This document shows positions 1 through 10,036 of a stretch of DNA of 64,000 nucleotides, one piece after another. The notes below the pieces were generated by a model. It was not told where the DNA came from. It searched no databases and was given only the letters and a program-made list of their open reading frames with translations. This DNA is from Enterobacter sp. Cy-643 (GTDB lineage: Bacteria > Pseudomonadota > Gammaproteobacteria > Enterobacterales > Enterobacteriaceae): NCBI RefSeq assembly GCF_011752815.1, contig NZ_VWWV01000002.1:434001-498000 (forward strand), read 5' to 3'. Position 1 is the stretch's first letter. Every line of letters starts with the position of its first letter. Both the position numbers and the translations under genes were made by a program.

Positions 1-246
1 GGTGCAACGGACAAATTTGCTGCACCGGGCTTTGCGCCAATAGCCATTGGCCTGGCATTAACCTTAATTCACTTAATTAGTATTCCGGTTACCAATACCT
101 CCGTAAACCCTGCGCGCAGTACCGCAGTGGCTATTTTCCAGGGAGGTTGGGCGCTGGATCAGCTGTGGCTTTTCTGGGTCATGCCTATTATTGGTGGGAT
201 TCTGGGCGGTATTATTTATCGTACCCTGCTGGAAAAACGCAGCTAA
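1..246 (+). CDS. aqpZ: Aquaporin Z, C-terminal part (5' end outside window)
   Basis: The open frame enters at base 1 and ends at a TAA at 244-246, giving the last 81 residues of a MIP-family water channel. The second NPA signature is visible (SVNPARST), followed by the typical aromatic stretch, the last membrane helix and a short tail ending LLEKRS. AqpZ is a tetrameric inner-membrane water channel. The match to the E. coli C-terminus is nearly residue for residue. lysO follows on the same strand after a strong terminator, so the two are probably separate units. Confidence 0.95.
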   Translation, partial: GATDKFAAPGFAPIAIGLALTLIHLISIPVTNTSVNPARSTAVAIFQGGWALDQLWLFWVMPIIGGILGGIIYRTLLEKRS

Positions 247-254
247 GTCTCCAT

Positions 255-290
255 GCAGGCTTACCCCGGTAAGCCTGCTGTTTTCTTTTT
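255..290 (+). terminator. Rho-independent terminator of aqpZ
   Basis: Perfect 10-bp inverted repeat GCAGGCTTAC/GTAAGCCTGC with a CCCG loop (255-278), followed by a T-rich run to about 290. It lies 9 bases past the aqpZ stop. Confidence 0.85.
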
Positions 291-393
291 TCCCCCACGC
301 AAAGCTTTTTCTTCGCCCCTACTCGACTCAATTCATTTCTTTCGGTAGTGTGACATCCGTCGTAACATTTTAACTACAAGGATTGTCCCTCCC

Positions 394-1293
394 ATGCTGT
401 CAGGATTACTTATTATCCTGGTGCCGTTGCTCGCCGGTTACCTGATCCCACTGAAACAACCCCACCTGCTGAGGCTGATTCACCGCCTGCTGGGCTGGAT
501 TGTTTACGTGATCCTCTTCCTGATGGGCATTAGCCTGGCGTTTCTCGATAATCTCGCCAGCAACCTGCTGACTATCCTGCATTACTCGGTGATAAGCATC
601 GGGGTGATCCTGCTGTGTAACATCGCCGGCCTCTTGCTGCTGGAACGTTCTCTCCCGTGGCGGCATCAGCACAAACAGGAAAAACTGCCCTCGCGTCTGG
701 CGATGGCCCTGGAATCCTTACAGCTTTGCGGCGTAGTGGCTTTGGGCTTCCTGCTGGGGCTAACCGGGTTTGAGGTGCTTAAATACGCCACAGAGGCCAG
801 CGAATACACGCTTATCTTCCTGCTGCTGCTGGTCGGGATCCAGCTTCGCAACAGCGGCATGACCTTCCGGCAAATCGTTCTCAACCGCCGCGGTATTATT
901 GTCGCCATTGTGGTTGTCCTGAGTTCGATGGTTGCCGGGGTGATTAACGCCCTGCTGCTTGGCCTGCCGATAAAAACAGGTCTGGCTATGGCCTCCGGGT
1001 TCGGCTGGTATTCGCTGTCCGGGATCCTGATGACCGAGTCCTACGGGCCGGTGATCGGCAGCGCGACCTTCTTTAACGATCTGGTACGGGAGCTACTGGC
1101 GATTATGCTTATTCCGGCACTGGTACGCCGCAGCCGCTCCACGGCGCTCGGCCTGTGTGGCGCAACCTCAATGGACTTTACCCTGCCGGTGCTGCAGCGC
1201 AGCGGCGGCGTGGAAATTGTGCCTGCCGCCATCGTTCACGGGTTTATTCTTAGTCTGCTGACCCCACTGCTTATCGCCTTCTTCGCCGCCTGA
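394..1293 (+). CDS. lysO: L-lysine exporter LysO (YbjE)
   Basis: 299 residues, the same length as E. coli LysO, and colinear with it from MLSGLLII to the AFFAA end. It is a very hydrophobic multi-spanning inner-membrane protein; the conserved segments ASGFGWYSLSG and GATSMDFTLPVLQ are present. In E. coli it exports lysine and thialysine and is controlled by ArgP; I did not identify an ArgP site here. An AAGGA-like ribosome site lies somewhat far upstream of the ATG. hcp follows after 141 bases with its own anaerobic/nitrosative promoter. Confidence 0.92.
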   Translation: MLSGLLIILVPLLAGYLIPLKQPHLLRLIHRLLGWIVYVILFLMGISLAFLDNLASNLLTILHYSVISIGVILLCNIAGLLLLERSLPWRHQHKQEKLPSRLAMALESLQLCGVVALGFLLGLTGFEVLKYATEASEYTLIFLLLLVGIQLRNSGMTFRQIVLNRRGIIVAIVVVLSSMVAGVINALLLGLPIKTGLAMASGFGWYSLSGILMTESYGPVIGSATFFNDLVRELLAIMLIPALVRRSRSTALGLCGATSMDFTLPVLQRSGGVEIVPAAIVHGFILSLLTPLLIAFFAA

Positions 1294-1326
1294 TACCTCT
1301 CTGGCGGTAGCCTGCTGCCGCCAAAG

Positions 1327-1340
1327 TTGAGCTATATCAA
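1327..1340 (+). promoter_or_regulatory. Putative FNR box upstream of hcp
   Basis: TTGAGCTATATCAA matches the FNR consensus TTGAT-N4-ATCAA at 9 of 10 defined positions. It lies about 95 bases before the hcp start, consistent with known anaerobic FNR activation of hcp-hcr. Confidence 0.7.
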
Positions 1341-1399
1341 TCTCCCTTTAAGTTGCACCAAAAAGTCCTTTTAACCTGTTAATCCGCAGCCTAACCTTA

Positions 1400-1422
1400 A
1401 ACATGTATTTAAAATATAACTT
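1400..1422 (+). promoter_or_regulatory. Putative NsrR operator upstream of hcp
   Basis: An 11-1-11 imperfect palindrome, AACATGTATTT-A-AAATATAACTT, closely fits the NsrR pattern AANATGNATTT. NsrR is the nitric-oxide sensing repressor of hcp-hcr in enterics. The site lies between the FNR box and the ribosome site, where binding would block transcription. Confidence 0.75.
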
Positions 1423-1434
1423 TAAGGTGACATC

Positions 1435-3087
1435 ATGTTTTGTGTGCAATGTGAACAGACCATTCGTACCCCGGCCGGGGACGGCTGCGCCTATGCCCAG
1501 GGCGTCTGCGGTAAAACGGCACAAACTTCCGATCTACAGGATCTGCTGATCGCGACACTGCAGGGGCTGTCCGCCTGGGCCGTTGCCGCGCGCGAACGTG
1601 GCATTATCGATCACGAAATTGATAACTTTGCTCCCCGCGCTTTCTTCTCAACGCTGACCAACGTGAACTTCGACTCCGCCCGCATCGTTGGCTATGCCCG
1701 CGATGCCATTGCGATGCGCGAAGATCTGAAAGCCCGCACGCTGGCTATCGATCCTGCGGCCATCGTCTCTAACCCGATGGCAGAGCTTCAGCTGGTCAGC
1801 AGCGATCTCGGTGAACTGCAGCGTCAGGCTGCAGAATTCACGCCAAATCGTGATAAAGCCGACATCGGCGAAGATATTCTCGGCCTGCGCCTGCTGTGCC
1901 TGTACGGCATGAAAGGCGCTGCCGCTTACATGGAACACGCGCACGTTCTGGGCCAGTACGACAACGATATTTACGCCCAATATCATAAAATCATGGCGTG
2001 GCTCGGCACCTGGCCTGCGGATATGGGCGCGCTGCTGGACTGCTCTATGGAAATCGGCCAGATGAACTTCAAAGTGATGAGCATTCTGGATCTGGGGGAA
2101 ACGGACAAATACGGCCATCCCACCCCAACCCAGGTTAACGTGCGCCCGGTCGCCGGGAAGTGCATCCTGATTTCCGGCCATGACCTGAAAGATCTCTATA
2201 ACTTGCTCGAGCAAACCGAAGGCACCGGCGTGAACGTCTACACCCACGGTGAAATGCTTCCGGCACACGGCTATCCAGAACTGCGGAAATTCAAACACCT
2301 GGTCGGCAACTACGGCAGCGGCTGGCAGAACCAGCAGACTGAATTTGCCCGCTTCCCTGGCCCTATAGTCATGACTTCCAACTGCATCATCGACCCGACC
2401 GTGGGCTCGTACGATGACCGTATCTGGACCCGCAGCATCGTCGGCTGGCCGGGCGTCAGCCACCTCGAAGGCGACGACTTTGGCCCGGTGATTACTCAGG
2501 CACAGCAAATGGCGGGCTTCCCGTACAGCGAAATCGAGCATCTGATCACCGTCGGCTTTGGCCGCCAGACGCTGCTGGGTGCCGCAGATACGCTTATCGA
2601 CCTGGTCAGCCGGGAAAAACTTCGCCACATCTTCCTGGTCGGCGGCTGTGACGGCGCGCGCGGGGAACGTAACTACTTCACCGACTTCGCTACCAGCGTC
2701 CCGCAGGACTGCCTGATCCTGACCCTCGCCTGCGGCAAATACCGCTTTAACAAGCTGGACTTCGGCAACATCGAAGGGCTGCCTCGGCTGGTGGACGCCG
2801 GCCAGTGTAACGACGCTTATTCAGCGATTATTCTTGCGGTTACCCTTGCTGAGAAACTCGGCTGCGGCGTGAACGACCTGCCGCTGAGCCTCGTGCTCTC
2901 CTGGTTTGAGCAAAAGGCGATTGTGATTCTGCTCACGCTGCTGTCGCTCGGCGTGACTAACATCGTGACCGGTCCGACCGCACCGGGCTTCCTGACGCCA
3001 AATCTGCTGGCGGTGCTGAACGAGAAATTTGGCCTGCGCGCCATCACCACCGTTGAGCAAGACATCCAACAGTTAATGAGCGCGTAA
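1435..3087 (+). CDS. hcp: Hybrid cluster protein Hcp (hydroxylamine/NO reductase, S-nitrosylase)
   Basis: 550 residues, the normal class II Hcp length. The N-terminal cysteines C3, C6, C18 and C25 ligate the conventional Fe-S cluster, and later conserved cysteines (for example in GGCDGAR and LACGKYR) serve the hybrid Fe-S-O cluster. Hcp detoxifies nitric oxide under anaerobiosis and nitrosates partner proteins. The start follows an AAGGTG ribosome site directly downstream of the NsrR box. hcr begins 9 bases after its stop, so the two form an operon. Confidence 0.96.
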   Translation: MFCVQCEQTIRTPAGDGCAYAQGVCGKTAQTSDLQDLLIATLQGLSAWAVAARERGIIDHEIDNFAPRAFFSTLTNVNFDSARIVGYARDAIAMREDLKARTLAIDPAAIVSNPMAELQLVSSDLGELQRQAAEFTPNRDKADIGEDILGLRLLCLYGMKGAAAYMEHAHVLGQYDNDIYAQYHKIMAWLGTWPADMGALLDCSMEIGQMNFKVMSILDLGETDKYGHPTPTQVNVRPVAGKCILISGHDLKDLYNLLEQTEGTGVNVYTHGEMLPAHGYPELRKFKHLVGNYGSGWQNQQTEFARFPGPIVMTSNCIIDPTVGSYDDRIWTRSIVGWPGVSHLEGDDFGPVITQAQQMAGFPYSEIEHLITVGFGRQTLLGAADTLIDLVSREKLRHIFLVGGCDGARGERNYFTDFATSVPQDCLILTLACGKYRFNKLDFGNIEGLPRLVDAGQCNDAYSAIILAVTLAEKLGCGVNDLPLSLVLSWFEQKAIVILLTLLSLGVTNIVTGPTAPGFLTPNLLAVLNEKFGLRAITTVEQDIQQLMSA

Positions 3088-3096
3088 GGAGCAGCC

Positions 3097-4065
3097 ATGA
3101 CCATGCCAACGCCGCTGTGCCCGCACCGTATGCAGGTACACCATATTCACCAGGAAACGCCGGATGTCTGGACGCTGTCGCTGATCAACCACGACTTCTA
3201 TCCCTACAAAGCCGGACAATATGCCCTGGTGAGCATTCGCAACGGCAGCGAGACGCTGCGGGCCTACACGATTTCATCCACTCCGGGTCTGAGCGAGTTC
3301 ATCACGCTGACGGTACGGCGCATCGACGGCGGCGCTGGCTCAGAGTGGCTGACCGGGGAAGTGAAAGTCGGCGACTACCTGTGGCTGTCTGAAGCCCAGG
3401 GCGAGTTCAGCTGTGAAAACATCTTGTCGGAGCGCTATTTGCTGCTGGCGGCGGGCTGCGGCGTCACGCCGGTTATGGCCATGCGCCGCTGGCTGGCAAA
3501 GCATCGCCCGCAGGCGGACGTGCAGGTCATCTACAATGTGCGTTCCCCGCAGGACGTGATTTTTGCTGAAGAATGGCGGCATTACCCGGTCACGCTGGTG
3601 GCAGAAAATAACGCGACCCACGGCTTTATCGCCGGGCGGCTAACCCGCGAGATCCTGGCCGCGGTGCCGGATATCGCCAGCCGCACGGTGATGACCTGCG
3701 GGCCAGCGCCTTATATGGCCATGGTTGAGAAAGAAGTGAAAGCGTTAGGGGTAACGGCGTTTTACCAGGAAGTGTTCTTCACGCCAGCCGCTGCGCCAAC
3801 AGCGGGCGGCCTGAAATTCACCACGCTCCAGCCGATACGCGAGTTTTATTCGCCGGTGGGCAGTACTTTGCTTGCCGCGCTCGAAAGCAACAGCGTGCCG
3901 GTGAATGCCGCCTGTCGTGCCGGGGTTTGCGGCTGCTGCAAAACGAAAGTGATCTCCGGTGACTATACCGTCTCGAGCACCATGACGCTGACGGAAGAGG
4001 AAATTGCCAGCGGCTACGTGCTGGCCTGCTCCTGCCACCCTCAGAGCGACCTGGTGCTCGCCTGA
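3097..4065 (+). CDS. hcr: NADH oxidoreductase Hcr, electron donor to Hcp
   Basis: 322 residues with three parts: an N-terminal FAD-binding reductase domain (RAYTISSTP motif near residue 53), an NAD-binding domain (LLAAGCGVTPVMAM), and a C-terminal plant-type 2Fe-2S ferredoxin domain with CRAGVCGCC and a distal LACSC. It passes electrons from NADH to Hcp. AAGGAG lies just before the ATG. It is the second gene of the hcp-hcr operon and is closed by a terminator directly after the stop. Confidence 0.95.
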   Translation: MTMPTPLCPHRMQVHHIHQETPDVWTLSLINHDFYPYKAGQYALVSIRNGSETLRAYTISSTPGLSEFITLTVRRIDGGAGSEWLTGEVKVGDYLWLSEAQGEFSCENILSERYLLLAAGCGVTPVMAMRRWLAKHRPQADVQVIYNVRSPQDVIFAEEWRHYPVTLVAENNATHGFIAGRLTREILAAVPDIASRTVMTCGPAPYMAMVEKEVKALGVTAFYQEVFFTPAAAPTAGGLKFTTLQPIREFYSPVGSTLLAALESNSVPVNAACRAGVCGCCKTKVISGDYTVSSTMTLTEEEIASGYVLACSCHPQSDLVLA

Positions 4066-4070
4066 GCTAA

Positions 4071-4100
4071 AAAGGCACCTCGCGGTGCCTTTTCTTTTTC
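4071..4100 (+). terminator. Terminator between hcr and the convergent DoxX gene
   Basis: Inverted repeat AAAGGCACC/GGTGCCTTT with a TCGC loop and a T-rich tail. The A-rich left flank would let it work in both directions for the convergent genes. Confidence 0.85.
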
Positions 4101-4531
4101 TACCGCCAGGCAGACTTGCCAAACGCATAACGCCCTGCGCCGCAAAAAACTATCGCCAGCGCGCCGAGGAAAAAGTACATCAGGCTTTCAATGCCCCAGG
4201 CCCCGGTTTTATCCAGCATAAAGGTTTCCCCTACGCCCACCAGCAGCCAGGCCACAATCATGGTGAACGCCAGCCCAAGCGCGGACAGCCGGGTAAGGAT
4301 CCCCAAAAGAATCAGCAGCGGGGCAAGCACCTCGCCCAGCAGCACACCGTAGGCGACAAACTCCGGAATGCCATGCGCGACCAGCATTCCTTTAATTCCG
4401 CCTACGCCGCCAAACAGCTTGTGCAGACCGTGAAAGAGCATCAGCCCGCCGACCGCAAGGCGCAGTAACAGTTTTCCCAGATCGTCTTTATTTAGCGTGC
4501 CATTCACTACATTTAACAATTTAGTAACCAT
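4100..4531 (-). CDS. DoxX-family inner-membrane protein
   Basis: 143 residues from an ATG preceded by an AGGGTGG ribosome site; an in-frame GTG 12 bases upstream is the longer alternative. About four hydrophobic helices are seen, with the DoxX-type segments LRLAVGGLMLFHGLHKLFGG and GEVLAPLLILLG. DoxX proteins are small quinone/thiol-related membrane proteins of poorly defined role. E. coli K-12 has no gene at this position between hcr and poxB, so this is a lineage-specific addition. It lies convergent to hcr and divergent from poxB. The specific function cannot be stated. Confidence 0.8.
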   Translation of the reverse strand: MVTKLLNVVNGTLNKDDLGKLLLRLAVGGLMLFHGLHKLFGGVGGIKGMLVAHGIPEFVAYGVLLGEVLAPLLILLGILTRLSALGLAFTMIVAWLLVGVGETFMLDKTGAWGIESLMYFFLGALAIVFCGAGRYAFGKSAWR

Positions 4532-4681
4532 ATGAATTGCCACCCTTTTAAAATGATAACGAGAATAATTTACGCTTAATATTTGCTAACAAATAGCCCC
4601 AGATTTAGGGAGGCCATTCCCTGCCGTTACGCAGAATTGAACTAAGCTTGTAAGCGCTATCACACTGGACAAGGAAAACCG

Positions 4682-6403
4682 ATGAAACAATCCGTAGCGG
4701 CCTGGCTGGCCAAAACCCTTGAGAGCGCGGGCGTGAAACGTATCTGGGGCGTCACCGGCGATTCCCTGAACGGCCTCAGCGACAGCCTCAACCGGATGGG
4801 CACGATTAAATGGATGCCAACTCGCCATGAAGAAGTCGCCGCTTTTGCCGCCGGGGCCGAAGCGCATCTCACCGGCGAGCTTGCGGTCTGCGCCGGCTCA
4901 TGTGGGCCAGGTAACCTGCACCTGATAAACGGCCTGTACGATTGCCACCGCAATCACGTGCCCGTTCTCGCCATTGCCGCCCATATTCCCTCCAGCGAAA
5001 TAGGCAGCGGCTATTTTCAGGAAACACATCCCGAAGAGCTTTTCCGCGAATGTAGCCACTATTGCGAACTGGTTTCTAACCCGGAGCAGATCCCGCAGAT
5101 ATTGGCGATTGCCATGCGCAAAGCCATTCTGAATCGAGGCGTTTCCGTGGTGGTGCTCCCCGGCGACGTGGCGCTCAAACCCGCGCCAGAACATGCCACG
5201 ACGCACTGGTATCCTGCGCCGCAGCCCATTGTGGTTCCCCCCCACGATGAGCTTAAAAAGCTCGCCCAGCTACTGCGCTACAACGACAATATCGCCCTGA
5301 TGTGCGGCAGCGGATGCGCTGGGGCGCATGCTGAGCTGGTGCAGCTGGCGGCAACCCTTAAAGCGCCTATTGTTCACGCCCTGCGTGGTAAAGAGCACGT
5401 TGAGTACGACAACCCTTACGACGTCGGCATGACCGGATTAATCGGCTTCTCATCCGGCTTCCACACCATGATGAACGCGGACACGCTGATCCTGCTCGGC
5501 ACCCAGTTCCCTTACCGCGCGTTCTACCCGACGGATGCAAAAATTATCCAGATTGATATCAACCCCGGCAGTATCGGCGCGCACAGCAAGGTGGACATGG
5601 CGCTGGTGGGCGATATCAAAGCCACACTGTCGGCCCTGTTGCCGATGCTGGAAGAGAAAACCAACCGCAGCTTCCTCGATAAAGCGCTGGAGGATTACCG
5701 CAAAGCGCGTGAAGGACTGGATGAGCTGGCCAAACCCTCGGAAGGCAAGCAAATTCACCCGCAATATCTGGCGCAGCAAATCAGCCATTACGCTGCCGAT
5801 GATGCCATTTTTACCTGCGACGTAGGCACACCTACCGTCTGGGCCGCGCGCTACCTGAAAATGAACGGCAAACGTCGCCTGCTGGGCTCGTTTAACCACG
5901 GCTCAATGGCTAACGCTATGCCGCAGGCGCTGGGCGCCAAAGCCACCGCCCCGGATCGCCAGGTGGTGGCGATGTGCGGCGACGGCGGTTTCAGTATGCT
6001 GATGGGCGACTTCCTGTCCGTCTCGCAAATGAAGTTGCCGATTAAAATCGTGGTGTTCAACAACAGCGTCCTCGGATTTGTGGCGATGGAGATGAAAGCC
6101 GGGGGTTACTTGACCGACGGCACTGAACTGCACGACACCAACTTTGCCCGTATCGCCGAAGCCTGCGGCATCACCGGCATCCGCGTTGAAAAACCTGAAG
6201 AGCTGAACGCCGCGCTGGAAAAAGCCTTCAGCACCGATGGCCCGGTACTGGTCGATGTTGTCGTCGCCAAAGACGAGCTGGCTATCCCGCCGCAGATCAA
6301 GCTGGAACAGGCGAAAGGGTTCAGCCTTTATATGCTGCGCGCCATCATCAGCGGGCGAGGAGATGAAGTGATCGAGCTGGCGAAAACCAACTGGTTCCGG
6401 TAA
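4682..6403 (+). CDS. poxB: Pyruvate dehydrogenase (quinone), pyruvate oxidase PoxB
   Basis: 573 residues. The N-terminal ThDP-binding domain includes catalytic E50 in RHEEVAAF; a central FAD domain follows; the C-terminal domain carries the GDG...NN thiamine signature (GDGGFSM to VFNNS). It decarboxylates pyruvate to acetate and CO2 at the inner face of the membrane and passes electrons to ubiquinone; the C-terminal end is the lipid-activated membrane anchor in this family. An AAGGA site precedes the ATG. ltaE and ybjT follow closely on the same strand, as in E. coli, where poxB depends on RpoS. Confidence 0.96.
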   Translation: MKQSVAAWLAKTLESAGVKRIWGVTGDSLNGLSDSLNRMGTIKWMPTRHEEVAAFAAGAEAHLTGELAVCAGSCGPGNLHLINGLYDCHRNHVPVLAIAAHIPSSEIGSGYFQETHPEELFRECSHYCELVSNPEQIPQILAIAMRKAILNRGVSVVVLPGDVALKPAPEHATTHWYPAPQPIVVPPHDELKKLAQLLRYNDNIALMCGSGCAGAHAELVQLAATLKAPIVHALRGKEHVEYDNPYDVGMTGLIGFSSGFHTMMNADTLILLGTQFPYRAFYPTDAKIIQIDINPGSIGAHSKVDMALVGDIKATLSALLPMLEEKTNRSFLDKALEDYRKAREGLDELAKPSEGKQIHPQYLAQQISHYAADDAIFTCDVGTPTVWAARYLKMNGKRRLLGSFNHGSMANAMPQALGAKATAPDRQVVAMCGDGGFSMLMGDFLSVSQMKLPIKIVVFNNSVLGFVAMEMKAGGYLTDGTELHDTNFARIAEACGITGIRVEKPEELNAALEKAFSTDGPVLVDVVVAKDELAIPPQIKLEQAKGFSLYMLRAIISGRGDEVIELAKTNWFR

Positions 6404-6421
6404 AAAAGAAGGTTGCCTCAG

Positions 6422-6445
6422 GCGCCCGGATAACCGTCCGGGCGC
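6422..6445 (+). repeat. GC-rich hairpin between poxB and ltaE
   Basis: Perfect 9-bp inverted repeat GCGCCCGGA/TCCGGGCGC with a 6-base loop. There is no U tract, so it looks more like an mRNA-stabilising or attenuating hairpin than a full terminator. Confidence 0.55.
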
Positions 6446-6468
6446 AGCCTCTTGATAAAGGACCCGTC

Positions 6469-7470
6469 ATGATCGATTTACGCAGCGATACCGTTACCCG
6501 CCCTTCCCGCGCCATGCTGGAGCAAATGATGGCCGCCCCGACCGGGGATGATGTTTACGGCGACGACCCCACTGTTAACGAACTTCAGGCATACGCGGCA
6601 AAAATCAGCGGGAAAGAAGCTGCCCTGTTTTTACCTACCGGCACGCAGGCCAACCTCGTGGCTTTGCTGAGCCACTGCGAGCGCGGCGAAGAGTACATCG
6701 TCGGCCAGGCCGCGCATAACTACCTGTATGAGGCGGGCGGCGCAGCGGTGCTGGGCAGCATTCAGCCTCAGCCCATTGAAGCAGATCGCGACGGCACGCT
6801 GCCGCTGGATAAAGTGGCGGCAAAAATTAAACCGGACGATATTCACTTCGCCCGCACCAAATTGCTGAGTCTTGAAAATACCCATAACGGCAAAGTGCTG
6901 CCGCGCGAATACCTCCAGCAGGCCTGGGAGTTCACCCGCAAGCACAATCTGGCGCTGCACGTAGACGGCGCGCGTATTTTTAACGCCGTGGTGTCCTACG
7001 GCTGCCAGCTGGAAGAGATTACTCGCTACTGCGACAGCTTCACTATCTGCCTGTCGAAAGGCCTGGGCACGCCGGTTGGCTCCCTGCTGGTGGGCAGCAA
7101 AGAGTACATCAAGCGCGCCGTACGCTGGCGCAAAATGACGGGCGGCGGCATGCGTCAGGCCGGCATCCTCGCGGCGGCAGGCCTGTATGCGCTGAAAAAT
7201 AACGTTGAGCGCCTGAAAGAAGACCACGACAACGCCCACTGGCTGGCAGGCGAGCTGCGCGAAATCGGCGTCGATGTGATGCGTCAGGACACCAACATGG
7301 TCTTTGTACGCATGACGGCGGAAGAAGCGGAAGATTTAGGGCCCTACATGCGCGAGCGCGGCATCATCATCAGCGCAGGCCCGGCAACTCGCCTGGTCAC
7401 CCATCTGGACGTCACCCGCAGCCAGCTGGCTGAAGTCGTCGCACACTGGCGCAGCTTCCTGCAAAACTAA
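6469..7470 (+). CDS. ltaE: Low-specificity L-threonine aldolase
   Basis: 333 residues, the usual length. It is a fold-type I PLP enzyme: the cofactor lysine is K197 in CLSKGLGTPVG, and the aspartate that binds the pyridine nitrogen is in HVDGARI. It splits L-threonine and L-allo-threonine to glycine and acetaldehyde and feeds glycine synthesis. An AAAGGA ribosome site sits before the ATG. It lies 65 bases behind poxB and 15 bases before ybjT, suggesting at least partial co-transcription. Confidence 0.95.
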   Translation: MIDLRSDTVTRPSRAMLEQMMAAPTGDDVYGDDPTVNELQAYAAKISGKEAALFLPTGTQANLVALLSHCERGEEYIVGQAAHNYLYEAGGAAVLGSIQPQPIEADRDGTLPLDKVAAKIKPDDIHFARTKLLSLENTHNGKVLPREYLQQAWEFTRKHNLALHVDGARIFNAVVSYGCQLEEITRYCDSFTICLSKGLGTPVGSLLVGSKEYIKRAVRWRKMTGGGMRQAGILAAAGLYALKNNVERLKEDHDNAHWLAGELREIGVDVMRQDTNMVFVRMTAEEAEDLGPYMRERGIIISAGPATRLVTHLDVTRSQLAEVVAHWRSFLQN

Positions 7471-7485
7471 CGGGAATCAGGGACG

Positions 7486-8937
7486 ATGGCAGAACCTCAA
7501 AGGATACTGATCCTCGGCGCCAGCGGCTATATTGGCCAGCACCTGGTGCCGTTACTCGTGGCGGCGGGACATCACGTCACCGCCGCAGCCCGCCGCATTG
7601 ACTGGCTGAAAAAGCAACCGTGGCCGGGCGTCGAATGCCGGCACGTGGATTTGCACTGGCCGCACCGCCTGGGCGCCTTACTGGAAAGCGTGGATACGGT
7701 GTATTACCTGATCCACAGCATGGGCGACGGCGATAATTTTCTGGAGTTTGAACGCCAGGCGGCGCTGAATATGCGTGACGCGTTGACCGAACATCCGGTT
7801 AAGCAGGTCATTTTCCTCAGCTCATTGCAGGCCAAAAGCGGACAAACGCATTCTAAGCATCTGAGAGCCCGGCAAATCACCGCGGATATTCTGCGTGATT
7901 CTGGCGTACCGGTCACCGAACTGCGCGCAGGGATTATTGTGGGCGCTGGCTCTGCGGCCTTCGAGGTTATGCGGGATATGGTCTACAACCTGCCGGTGCT
8001 GACGCCACCGCGCTGGGTTCGCTCCCGGACTTCACCGATTGCTTTGGATAACCTGCTGCACTACCTCGTCGCACTGCTGGACCATCCGGCCACAGAACAT
8101 CGCCTGTTTGAAGCCGCCGGGCCGGAAATCCTGAGCTATCAGCAACAGTTTGAGCGCTTTATGGCTATCAGCGGCCGCCGCCGACCGCTGATCCCCGTGC
8201 CACTCCCCACTAGCTGGATTTCCGTATGGTTTCTGAATGTCATTACCTCGGTGCCGCCCGGTATTGCTAAGGCGCTGATTCAGGGTCTGGAACATGATTT
8301 GCTGGCGGACGACCGTAGCCTGCGCGAACGCATCCCGCAGCAGCTCATCAGCTTTGACGACGCCGTGCGCCTGACCCTGGCGAACGAGCACCAGCTCGCC
8401 AACTCCCAGGACTGGGGCTACGACGCCCAGGCGTTTGCCCGCTGGCGACCCGACTACGGTTTTTTTGCCAAACAGGCGGGCTGTACGCTGACCACCCAGG
8501 CCCCGCTCTCTTCGCTCTGGCGGGTCATCAACCAGCTAGGCGGCAAAGAGGGCTACTTTTTTGGCAACGTTCTGTGGAAAACCCGCGCGCTGATGGATTT
8601 ACTGGTTGGACATCGGCTTGCCAAAGGGCGGCCAGATAAAGCCAGGCTGGAAGTGGGTGACGCCGTCGATAGCTGGAAAGTGATTATCGCCGAGCCGGAA
8701 AAAGAGCTGACGCTGCTGTTTGGCATGAAGGCTCCGGGCCTTGGGCGGCTATCATTCACGTTGCAGGATGATGGCCACCAGCGCCGGCTGGACGTCAGAG
8801 CCTGGTGGCACCCTCACGGCTGCGCCGGTTTGCTCTACTGGCTGGTGATGATCCCCGCCCATCTCTTTATCTTTAAGGGAATGGCGCGGCGAATTGTTCA
8901 TTTAGCGGAACAAAACTCGATCAAAAAGAGAAGTTAG
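7486..8937 (+). CDS. ybjT: Putative NAD(P)-binding oxidoreductase YbjT with DUF2867 tail
   Basis: 483 residues. It begins with a Rossmann fold ([14 protein letters not shown], a GxxGxxG motif) of the atypical short-chain dehydrogenase type. The C-terminal third, from about residue 320, is the DUF2867 domain with a hydrophobic stretch near the end ([15 protein letters not shown]). The substrate is unknown. An AGGGA site precedes the ATG and only 15 bases separate it from ltaE. The order matches E. coli ltaE-ybjT-ybjS. Confidence 0.88.
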   Translation: MAEPQRILILGASGYIGQHLVPLLVAAGHHVTAAARRIDWLKKQPWPGVECRHVDLHWPHRLGALLESVDTVYYLIHSMGDGDNFLEFERQAALNMRDALTEHPVKQVIFLSSLQAKSGQTHSKHLRARQITADILRDSGVPVTELRAGIIVGAGSAAFEVMRDMVYNLPVLTPPRWVRSRTSPIALDNLLHYLVALLDHPATEHRLFEAAGPEILSYQQQFERFMAISGRRRPLIPVPLPTSWISVWFLNVITSVPPGIAKALIQGLEHDLLADDRSLRERIPQQLISFDDAVRLTLANEHQLANSQDWGYDAQAFARWRPDYGFFAKQAGCTLTTQAPLSSLWRVINQLGGKEGYFFGNVLWKTRALMDLLVGHRLAKGRPDKARLEVGDAVDSWKVIIAEPEKELTLLFGMKAPGLGRLSFTLQDDGHQRRLDVRAWWHPHGCAGLLYWLVMIPAHLFIFKGMARRIVHLAEQNSIKKRS

Positions 8938-9025
8938 CTCCTAATCTTTCAGTATTCCCATTGCATGCGCTGCCGTTTCACGGAAAAATGCGCAGCGTTA
9001 ATCTCAAACAAAACGAGTTGGTCAC

Positions 9026-10036
9026 ATGAAGGTACTGGTCACGGGCGCAACCAGCGGTTTAGGCCGAAACGCGGTCGAGTATTTACGCGCCAGGGGCATC
9101 AGCGTTCGGGCCACCGGGCGCAACGAAGCGATGGGCAAACTGCTGCAGAAAATGGGCGCCGAATTTGTCCATGCCGACCTGACAGAGCTGGTCTCTTCCC
9201 AGGCTAAGGTGATGCTCGCCGACGTCGACACGCTCTGGCACTGCTCCAGCTTCACCTCGCCGTGGGGAACCCAGCAAGCCTTTGACCTCGCCAACGTTCG
9301 CGCCACGCGCCGTCTGGGTGAATGGGCCGTGGCCTGGGGCGTACGTGACTTTATTCATATCTCGTCGCCGTCGCTCTACTTCGACTACCACCACCACCGA
9401 AACATCAGCGAAGATTTTCGCCCGGTGCGTTTCGCCAACGAATTTGCCCGTAGCAAAGCCGCCAGCGAAGAGGTGATTCAGCTGCTGGCGCAGGCCAACC
9501 CGAACACGCGTTTTACCATTCTGCGCCCACAAAGCCTGTTTGGGCCGCACGATAAAGTGTTTTTCCCGCGTCTGGTGCAGATGATGCGCCACTACGGGAG
9601 CGTACTGCTGCCGCGCGGCGGCGATGCGCTGGTGGATATGACCTATCTTGAAAACGCAGTACACGCGATGTGGCTGGCAACGCAGAAACAGGATTTACCT
9701 TCTGGCCGCGCCTACAACATCACCAATATGGAAGCGCGCCCGCTGCGGACTATCGTGCAGAAGCTGATCGACGAGCTGGGCATTAAATGCCGCATTCGCT
9801 CGGTGCCCTACCCGATGCTGGATATTATCGCCCGCAGCCTGGAGCACTTTGGCAATAAGTCTGCCAAAGAGCCGGTGCTCACGCACTACGGCGTCTCCAA
9901 GCTGAACTTCGACTTAACGCTGGACACCACGCGTGCGGAAACGGAGCTGGGCTACCAGCCTATCATCACCCTTGATGAAGGCATTCGCCGGACCGCGCTG
10001 TGGTTGAAAGATCACGGCACGCTGCACCGGGGCTAA
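9026..10036 (+). CDS. ybjS: NAD-dependent epimerase/dehydratase-like protein YbjS
   Basis: 336 residues, extended SDR family. The nucleotide-binding motif [11 protein letters not shown] opens the protein. In place of the classic YxxxK, the region around [11 protein letters not shown] carries the lysine, so the catalytic tyrosine is not obvious. The role is unknown; E. coli YbjS is also uncharacterised. Its stop overlaps by 4 bases the end of the convergent amiD gene, a tight arrangement also seen in related genomes. Confidence 0.85.
   Translation: MKVLVTGATSGLGRNAVEYLRARGISVRATGRNEAMGKLLQKMGAEFVHADLTELVSSQAKVMLADVDTLWHCSSFTSPWGTQQAFDLANVRATRRLGEWAVAWGVRDFIHISSPSLYFDYHHHRNISEDFRPVRFANEFARSKAASEEVIQLLAQANPNTRFTILRPQSLFGPHDKVFFPRLVQMMRHYGSVLLPRGGDALVDMTYLENAVHAMWLATQKQDLPSGRAYNITNMEARPLRTIVQKLIDELGIKCRIRSVPYPMLDIIARSLEHFGNKSAKEPVLTHYGVSKLNFDLTLDTTRAETELGYQPIITLDEGIRRTALWLKDHGTLHRG

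Noticed and set aside
1648-2628. 326-codon open frame on the minus strand
   Set aside because: It is wholly antisense to hcp, His/Val/Ala-rich from the reversed codons, with no ribosome site or recognisable domain.
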